Below are positions 54,796-59,460 of a stretch of 59,460 nt of DNA, in pieces. The DNA lies in contig QZKN01000008.1 of the NCBI GenBank assembly GCA_003598175.1, positions 1-59,460 of the forward strand, read 5' to 3'. The notes under the pieces were generated by a model that did no database searches, had not been told where the DNA came from, and saw nothing but the letters and a program-made list of their open reading frames with translations. This DNA comes from Candidatus Omnitrophota bacterium (GTDB lineage Bacteria; Hinthialibacterota; Hinthialibacteria; Hinthialibacterales; Hinthialibacteraceae). How positions within the stretch are numbered: position 1 is the first letter of the stretch; the number at the start of each line of letters is the position of its first letter. The position numbers were made by a program, and so were the translations under genes.

Positions 54796-56646
54796 TTAAA
54801 AGGTCTTCTCCACCACCACCACTTCCCCCTCCGAAACACTCATCACTTGCAGCAGCGCTTCCGAGACTTCCGCCTCTGCTTGCGATTCCCCGGAAATCTG
54901 CCCATGCGCGGATTTCAGGCCGCCGTGGAACCAGCCGGGATGCGAGAGGAAAACCAGATCGCCGTTTTTTGCATTCATTTTGTATTGAGCGGAGAAGGGA
55001 AGACGAACTTCGTTTTCTCCGAGATCGGAATGGACGCGGATCGTCAGCCGCACCGGTATTCCCTGCTCGGTGTTGGGTTCGACGCCTTTGAATTCCCGCA
55101 TCAATACCCTCTCGCTGCCCCATACGTAGCGCAGTAGTTTGTCCTTGATCGGCGGATGACTCAAATAGGTGAAAATGACGCCCAATACGCCGGACATGAC
55201 CATTCCGTAACACGCGCGGATATATTTGTACGCTTTGATTCCTTGGCCGTCCGCATCGATGCCGTGACTGAAGGGATAGATCACCGCGGGTTCGATCATC
55301 GAGATGATCATCAAAATAATGCCGCCGATCAACGTGGCCATCGCGCCGATGGCCGAATAGCGTTTCCACATGAATCCCATCAAAATCGCCATGACCATCG
55401 GCGGCGTGACCGCAGCGGTAAACGCGGCATGGGCGTCGTAGAGATTGCCGAACGAATGGAACAGCGGCACCAGCGCGATTCCGATCAGCGCGGTGATGAT
55501 GGAAAGCCAGCGCGCACATTTCAGATAGAACTTATCCGGTTTATCTTTCCACACGTAAGGACGGATCACATCGTGAGTGGCGATGACCGCCACGCCGTTG
55601 ATCAGCGTATCCGCCGTCGACATCAGCGCCGCCGTCAATGCCGCGATGATCAGGCCGAACATGCCGGGAATTTGCAAGAACCGGCTAACCGCGTCCGCGA
55701 CCAGTACGAAAACCGTTTCCGATTTTTCGGGAATATCAAGTCCACCCTGCTCCACCAGCACGCGGCCGACCCATCCGCTGCAGCAAACCGAGATTGCCGC
55801 CAGCGGGATCAACAGCAGTACGATCGCAAGCATCGCCTTGCGGCCTTCCTTCACGTTACGGACGGATAGAAATCGCAGGATGATCCCCTGATTCATGAAC
55901 CAGAATGCGGCGGAATTAGCCATTCCATCCTGCCAGAACACGCCGGCGGTGTTGAACCCGGCGGGCTCGGTCACCGGCATGAACGCGCGACGATGCTCGG
56001 TCGGCCAGCTCTGCCAAAAGGCCTGAAATCCTCCCGCCATTTCGATTCCGGTCAGCAGGATCAACAACCCGGCGAGCAACAGCAGGAAACCTTGGAATAA
56101 ATCGGTCATGATCACGGCGGTCTGGCCGCCGGCGGTCACGTAAATCGCGGCGATGACGGCGATAGTGACGACGATGACGTACAGGTTCCAATTCAAGATC
56201 GGCTCGAGGGCCACGCCGATCGTCAGAAAATTGTACCCGATATATCCGATCATATAAATCAATAAAATGAAGGTCGCCGCCATGCGGCAGCCGGAGCCGA
56301 AACGTTTTTCGAAATAATCGGGAACCGATGACACCCGCGCATAATACAAGACCGGAAGCCACCCGAACAGCCAGAGAAAAAGCCAGGGCCAGTCGTTCAA
56401 ATAAGCGTGCGTGGCGGTGAATCCATTTGCATACGACTGATTGGAATATTTAACGAAACTGTACGAGCCCACCAGCGTCGCTATGCAACTCATCGCGATC
56501 AGCCACCAGGAAAAGCGCTGGCCGGCAAAGAAAAAGTCTTTGGTGGTTTTGGTGTATTTCCCGAAAAAACTGCCGAAAATCAAGATCGCAAAAAAATAGA
56601 ATAAAATGACGATCAAATCGAGAGTGGAGCCGAGTCCCGGTGACAT
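54796..56646 (-). CDS. Sodium:solute symporter (SSS family)
   Basis: 616 residues, about 13 membrane helices. 'DFFFAGQRFSWWLIAMSCIATLVGSYSFVKY' is the conserved first-helix region and 'LIIAALTAALMSTADTLINGVAVIATHDV' the SSS signature with the sodium-site Ser/Thr. 'AAFTAAVTPPMVMAILMGFMWKRYSAIGAMATLIGG' follows. A hydrophilic C-terminal extension of about 110 residues ends in 'EGEVVVVEKTF'; it contains a small beta domain ('IPVRLTIRVHSDLGENEVRLPF') absent from typical members. Sodium-driven uptake of a sugar, inositol or organic acid is likely. AAAGGGGG precedes the ATG. The gene follows a 66-residue membrane protein by 15 bp. Confidence 0.92.
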   Translation of the reverse strand: MSPGLGSTLDLIVILFYFFAILIFGSFFGKYTKTTKDFFFAGQRFSWWLIAMSCIATLVGSYSFVKYSNQSYANGFTATHAYLNDWPWLFLWLFGWLPVLYYARVSSVPDYFEKRFGSGCRMAATFILLIYMIGYIGYNFLTIGVALEPILNWNLYVIVVTIAVIAAIYVTAGGQTAVIMTDLFQGFLLLLAGLLILLTGIEMAGGFQAFWQSWPTEHRRAFMPVTEPAGFNTAGVFWQDGMANSAAFWFMNQGIILRFLSVRNVKEGRKAMLAIVLLLIPLAAISVCCSGWVGRVLVEQGGLDIPEKSETVFVLVADAVSRFLQIPGMFGLIIAALTAALMSTADTLINGVAVIATHDVIRPYVWKDKPDKFYLKCARWLSIITALIGIALVPLFHSFGNLYDAHAAFTAAVTPPMVMAILMGFMWKRYSAIGAMATLIGGIILMIISMIEPAVIYPFSHGIDADGQGIKAYKYIRACYGMVMSGVLGVIFTYLSHPPIKDKLLRYVWGSERVLMREFKGVEPNTEQGIPVRLTIRVHSDLGENEVRLPFSAQYKMNAKNGDLVFLSHPGWFHGGLKSAHGQISGESQAEAEVSEALLQVMSVSEGEVVVVEKTF

Positions 56647-56661
56647 AAAATCCCCCTTTCC

Positions 56662-56862
56662 TTACGCCGCGCTGAACACAAATTGAAATGCGCCCTGCAC
56701 GATCATATACACCAGCACAGTTCCCAAAACGGCCGCAATCCACAAACGATCCGCGTTCGAGGATAGGTCGAGCGAACCGGCGCGCACCGCGCCATACAAT
56801 CCTGCTGCCAGGACGATTCCCCCGCCGATAAATTGATACAGATAAGGCGCTAATAAATCCAC
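56662..56862 (-). CDS. Small two-helix membrane protein, putative symporter partner
   Basis: 66 residues starting at GTG 56862 with GAGGAGG about 6 nt upstream. Two hydrophobic helices ('LYQFIGGGIVLAAGLYGAV' and 'LWIAAVLGTVLVYMIVQGAFQF') flank a short polar loop. It is placed 15 bp before the SSS symporter and should be co-translated. Small partners of SSS transporters (YhdT with PanF, DUF4212 proteins) have similar size and place, but sequence similarity is not evident. Confidence 0.6.
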   Translation of the reverse strand: MDLLAPYLYQFIGGGIVLAAGLYGAVRAGSLDLSSNADRLWIAAVLGTVLVYMIVQGAFQFVFSAA

Positions 56863-57281
56863 GTTTTCCTCCTCTTTTTAGGCGAAAATGCATGTCGTAG
56901 GGGCGGTTCGCGAACCGCCCCTACGAGGAATTTTCATCCCTTCGTTGCGACCAACCAATCATGCCGGTTTATATAAAAATGGAGCGCCGGCATCCTGCCG
57001 GCCATTCGGAAACGCCGCCGATCCGGCGGCGTACCGTTCTCCGTTCCATCAAATTGACAAGATAAATCAAAATCACCAAAATTACAGGGGCAGGAAATAC
57101 GATAGGATTATTCCATCCTTTTCCGGCGCCGGATTCATGAATCATTTGTTGTCGAATACTATTTCTGATTCGCCCTGTGTGATATAATTCCTCATACCAT
57201 GGTCAAGTTCGATGTGAGGTCCATCATTTTTTGCATGGATGAACACCAGAGATAAATATTATTTAATAAATATAAAAATAG
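56863..57281. repeat. 419-bp intergenic region with a cluster of palindromes
   Basis: A perfect 30-bp palindrome with no loop lies at 56896-56925 (arm CGTAGGGGCGGTTCG). GCCGGCA/TGCCGGC lies at 56986-57002 with the catcctg centre, as at 24612-24628, and ACGCCGCCG/CGGCGGCGT at 57012-57032. These belong to a dispersed extragenic family. The rest (57040-57281) shows no gene. Confidence 0.65.
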
Positions 57282-59093
57282 ATGAACGGGACCGTATCCG
57301 CATTATCCAATCCAGAAAGACATTTCATTCCCTTCACTCTGGCCATCCTCTTTATACTCGCTCCTTTTTTCCCTCAATTGTCCAATCCCCAATTCGCATT
57401 CCTGTTCCGTTCGCTCATTTTTTTAATGCTGGGATTGCTTTTGTTGAAACTCGAATGGGCGATTCTATTGGAAAAATTCAGAAAAAATCCCTTATCCATG
57501 CCCTTGTTCCTTGCCCTCGCCGTAGTGATTGCCGGCGTTCTTTGCTCGCCCGATCCGTATCGCGCCAAAGCCAAACTGGCGTTGATTCTCACCGTGTTTG
57601 GCTTGTATTCCGTATCTCTCTGTTTCCCGCTCGAACTCCACTATAAAAAAATGGTGTTGGGCGGCGTCGTTGTCGGCGCGCTCTTCGCCGCTCTCCACGC
57701 TCTTTTTGTCCAATGGGGCGGCCATGTGGATTCCATCGCGACGTTGAAACACCTTTCCGTCTACGAAGAAGCCATGCAGCAGGAAATCATCCGCTCGCTG
57801 GAGGCCAACCGCGCTCTGGGTCGTTTCGGCAATCCCAATCATCTCGCCGGGTATCTCGTTCTGGCGCTCTGGCCGGTCTGGTGGTTATGGAAACAATGTC
57901 GCGGAATTTTATGCAAATCGCTGTTCCCGTTTATCGCGCTTATTTTAATGATCGGCGTCTACCGCAGTTTTTCCCGCAGCGGCCTGCTGGTCCTCTTGAT
58001 TACGCTGATCCTTTTCATTGCATACGAATATATCCGGCGGGGCAGGAAAATTTCCTGGCGGTGGATCGGATTCGCGTCCGGCTCGTTCGTTCTGCTGTTG
58101 CTTCTTGCCGTATTCGTCACGAACGGCAACCTACTCGGCGGTCGTCTCCTGACCAACTCCACCATCCTGGCGCGCATGGATTTTTATAGAGGCGCGCTCC
58201 ATATTATCCGCGACTATCCACTGTTCGGCGTTGGCGTGGAAGGATACGAGTCCTTCTGCTGCGCCTATTTGCAGCCGGGCGACTTCGAAGCCCACTATGT
58301 GCATAACATTTTTCTGGAAACGGCGGTTGAATGGGGCGTTGCCGGCGTCTTTTTATTATTCTGGTTGATCATTTCAACCATCAAATTCCTATTTATGGAA
58401 TGGAAAGTTTCAACGGACGAGAAGCCATTGCTATTCGCCGCCTTTGGTTCGGTCGTGGTTTTGTTTTTGTTGTCTCTCGTCGATTTTCACAACAATCTGA
58501 TTGAAATGTGGGCTGCGCCCGCAATTCTCGTTGGTTTCGCCGGTGGAAAAAAAGAGGTTCCGTACGAATCCGCGCGTTCCTTTCATCAATTATGCGCCTA
58601 TGCAGTGGGAATTGGAGTCTTCACGCTCTGGCTCCTGCTCGTCGGCTGCCGTTTTTTCAATGAAATGTATAAGGAAAACGGGTATTATCTCCTCATGGAC
58701 AACAAACCGGCCGCCGCCATGCAGGCTTATGAAAACGCTGTTTTTTTTGATCGAACCGACGCCGATTCGTGGAGCAGTCTGGGGCGGATTTATCTCAATT
58801 TCCCGGCAATGGGCTCAAACCTTCGCGCGCTTGAGTGTTTACATAGATCCGTGGAACTCGCTCCCCGCCGCGCTTTTCTTCATGCGAATTACGCCGATGC
58901 GCTCTTCACGCTAAGATATGTTGATCAAGCCGTCGCGGAACTGAAAAAGGCGCAGGAATTGTTTCCCGCCCGCTCGAAATATTACGAGCAATTAGCCGCT
59001 GTGTACGCGGCGCTCGGTAAGACGGAATCAGCAAATAACGAGCGCCGAAAAGCCGAACAAATTCAACGTGCAATCGAGGAACGCAGGAAATGA
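57282..59093 (+). CDS. O-antigen ligase-like membrane protein with TPR tail
   Basis: 603 residues. About 12 membrane segments in the first 470 residues. The Wzy/WaaL-type core contains 'GRFGNPNHLAGYLVLALWPV', 'YRSFSRSGLLVLLITL', then the large periplasmic loop with 'DYPLFGVGVEGYESFCCAYL' and 'HYVHNIFLETAVEWG' (conserved His). The last 120 residues are tetratricopeptide repeats ('YYLLMDNKPAAAMQAYENAVFFD', 'LRALECLHRSVELAPRRAFLHANYADALF'). It joins polysaccharide to a lipid carrier or core, or glycosylates proteins (PglL-like). Its stop overlaps the ispG start (ATGA). Confidence 0.88.
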   Translation: MNGTVSALSNPERHFIPFTLAILFILAPFFPQLSNPQFAFLFRSLIFLMLGLLLLKLEWAILLEKFRKNPLSMPLFLALAVVIAGVLCSPDPYRAKAKLALILTVFGLYSVSLCFPLELHYKKMVLGGVVVGALFAALHALFVQWGGHVDSIATLKHLSVYEEAMQQEIIRSLEANRALGRFGNPNHLAGYLVLALWPVWWLWKQCRGILCKSLFPFIALILMIGVYRSFSRSGLLVLLITLILFIAYEYIRRGRKISWRWIGFASGSFVLLLLLAVFVTNGNLLGGRLLTNSTILARMDFYRGALHIIRDYPLFGVGVEGYESFCCAYLQPGDFEAHYVHNIFLETAVEWGVAGVFLLFWLIISTIKFLFMEWKVSTDEKPLLFAAFGSVVVLFLLSLVDFHNNLIEMWAAPAILVGFAGGKKEVPYESARSFHQLCAYAVGIGVFTLWLLLVGCRFFNEMYKENGYYLLMDNKPAAAMQAYENAVFFDRTDADSWSSLGRIYLNFPAMGSNLRALECLHRSVELAPRRAFLHANYADALFTLRYVDQAVAELKKAQELFPARSKYYEQLAAVYAALGKTESANNERRKAEQIQRAIEERRK

Positions 59094-59460
59094 CCGCTCC
59101 CATCCCACTGGATATACCATCCGTCGTACAACCCCGCCGCCGGACCACCCAGGTTTTTGTACGCAACGTCCCCATCGGCGGCGACGCCCCCATCGCCGTA
59201 CAAACCATGGTGAAGGTTCCCACCACCGATTATGACGGCGTGATGCGCGAGATCGAATCGAACGTCCGCATCATGCCCGACGATCTCGACGACCGCGAAC
59301 GGAACATTTTGAAAGACCTGCAATGTTGGGAAGACGCCTGCCAATTGGCCCCGTTTCATTGCGACATTACCCGCGTCAGCGTGCCGGGAGAGGATTCCGC
59401 GGAAATGTTCGAAAAGATCGTGAAAAATTCTCCCCTTCCCATCGTCGCCGACATCCATTT
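59090..59460 (+). CDS. ispG: 4-hydroxy-3-methylbut-2-enyl diphosphate synthase, 5' part only
   Basis: The gene runs off the window after about 123 codons. 'RRRTTQVFVRNVPIGGDAPIAVQTMVKVPTTD' is the conserved N-terminus and 'CDITRVSVPG' and 'LPIVADIHF' are typical. The enzyme makes HMBPP from MEcPP with a [4Fe-4S] cluster in the MEP isoprenoid pathway. Between 'TTDYDG' and 'CDITRV' there are about 46 residues instead of the roughly 18 usual in bacteria, so a helical insertion of about 28 residues is present ('SNVRIMPDDLDDRERNILKD...'). It overlaps the ligase gene by 4 bp. The remainder, including the cluster cysteines, lies outside. Confidence 0.9.
   Translation, partial: MTAPIPLDIPSVVQPRRRTTQVFVRNVPIGGDAPIAVQTMVKVPTTDYDGVMREIESNVRIMPDDLDDRERNILKDLQCWEDACQLAPFHCDITRVSVPGEDSAEMFEKIVKNSPLPIVADIH

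Noticed and set aside
1..59460. tRNA, rRNA, riboswitch or CRISPR features
   Set aside because: None was recognised by eye on either strand; a dedicated covariance-model search would be needed to exclude small RNAs.

Overview
The window is a chromosomal segment of about 50-53% G+C over most of its length (estimated by eye), from an uncultured-type Gram-negative bacterium. Envelope type is suggested by a vWA-OmpA peptidoglycan-binding protein, a SurA/PpiC-like parvulin, a large alpha-2-macroglobulin, Tat signals (RRTFLK, RRNFM) and an O-antigen-ligase-type protein. The mix of a GH141-like beta-helix protein, Gfo/Idh/MocA oxidoreductase with Tat leader, LeuT-like and SSS transporters, XPB-type helicase, CgeB-like glycosyltransferase and many secreted proteins of unknown function resembles PVC/FCB-neighbouring candidate phyla (Hydrogenedentota, Sumerlaeota, Hinthialibacterota and similar). 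That placement is inference; no rRNA or tRNA gene was seen.

Layout. 0.1-3.5 kb: secreted carbohydrate-active-type proteins. 3.7-5.2 kb: a decayed IS1634/IS4-type insertion sequence with 12-bp terminal inverted repeats. 5.2-14.3 kb: a compact minus-strand run of five envelope genes (PPIase, VanW, AMMECR1, alpha-2-macroglobulin, vWA-OmpA). 14.6-22.5 kb: an ABC-2 permease, M14 carboxypeptidase, LeuT-like symporter with a tiny membrane partner, Gfo/Idh/MocA oxidoreductase and Uma2 nuclease. 22.6-26.2 kb: beta-propeller protein, cluster of extragenic palindromes, deacetylase-like protein. 26.4-29.6 kb: XPB helicase and helicase-associated protein with a 4-bp overlap. 29.7-34.9 kb: TPR protein, retropepsin-like protease, lone sucD, CgeB-like glycosyltransferase and enolase-superfamily enzyme.

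35.0-38.1 kb is a strikingly AT-rich accessory island with a PIN toxin-antitoxin pair, an Abi-like protein and an unrecognised protein. 37.9-42.4 kb holds an ECF sigma factor / FecR anti-sigma / giant regulatory-like-domain module, bracketed by two related gene-tail remnants. The sigma gene is out of frame at a run of nine G. 42.5-50.7 kb: a small DNA-metabolism-type protein, YfhO-like membrane protein, 58-aa protein with a strong terminator, zinc-ribbon coiled coil, second ABC-2 type permease, methyltransferase and SufR-like regulator. 50.8-54.7 kb is a second accessory zone (secreted protein, HNH nuclease, second PIN pair, remnants, internally deleted IS). 54.8-59.5 kb: SSS symporter with a small membrane partner, an O-antigen-ligase/TPR protein, and the 5' part of ispG, which overlaps the ligase gene by 4 bp.

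No CRISPR array, prophage or complete defence operon was found. The best candidates for something new are the sigma/FecR/giant-protein module with its G9 tract, the two transporter-plus-microprotein pairs, and the unknown genes of the AT-rich island.
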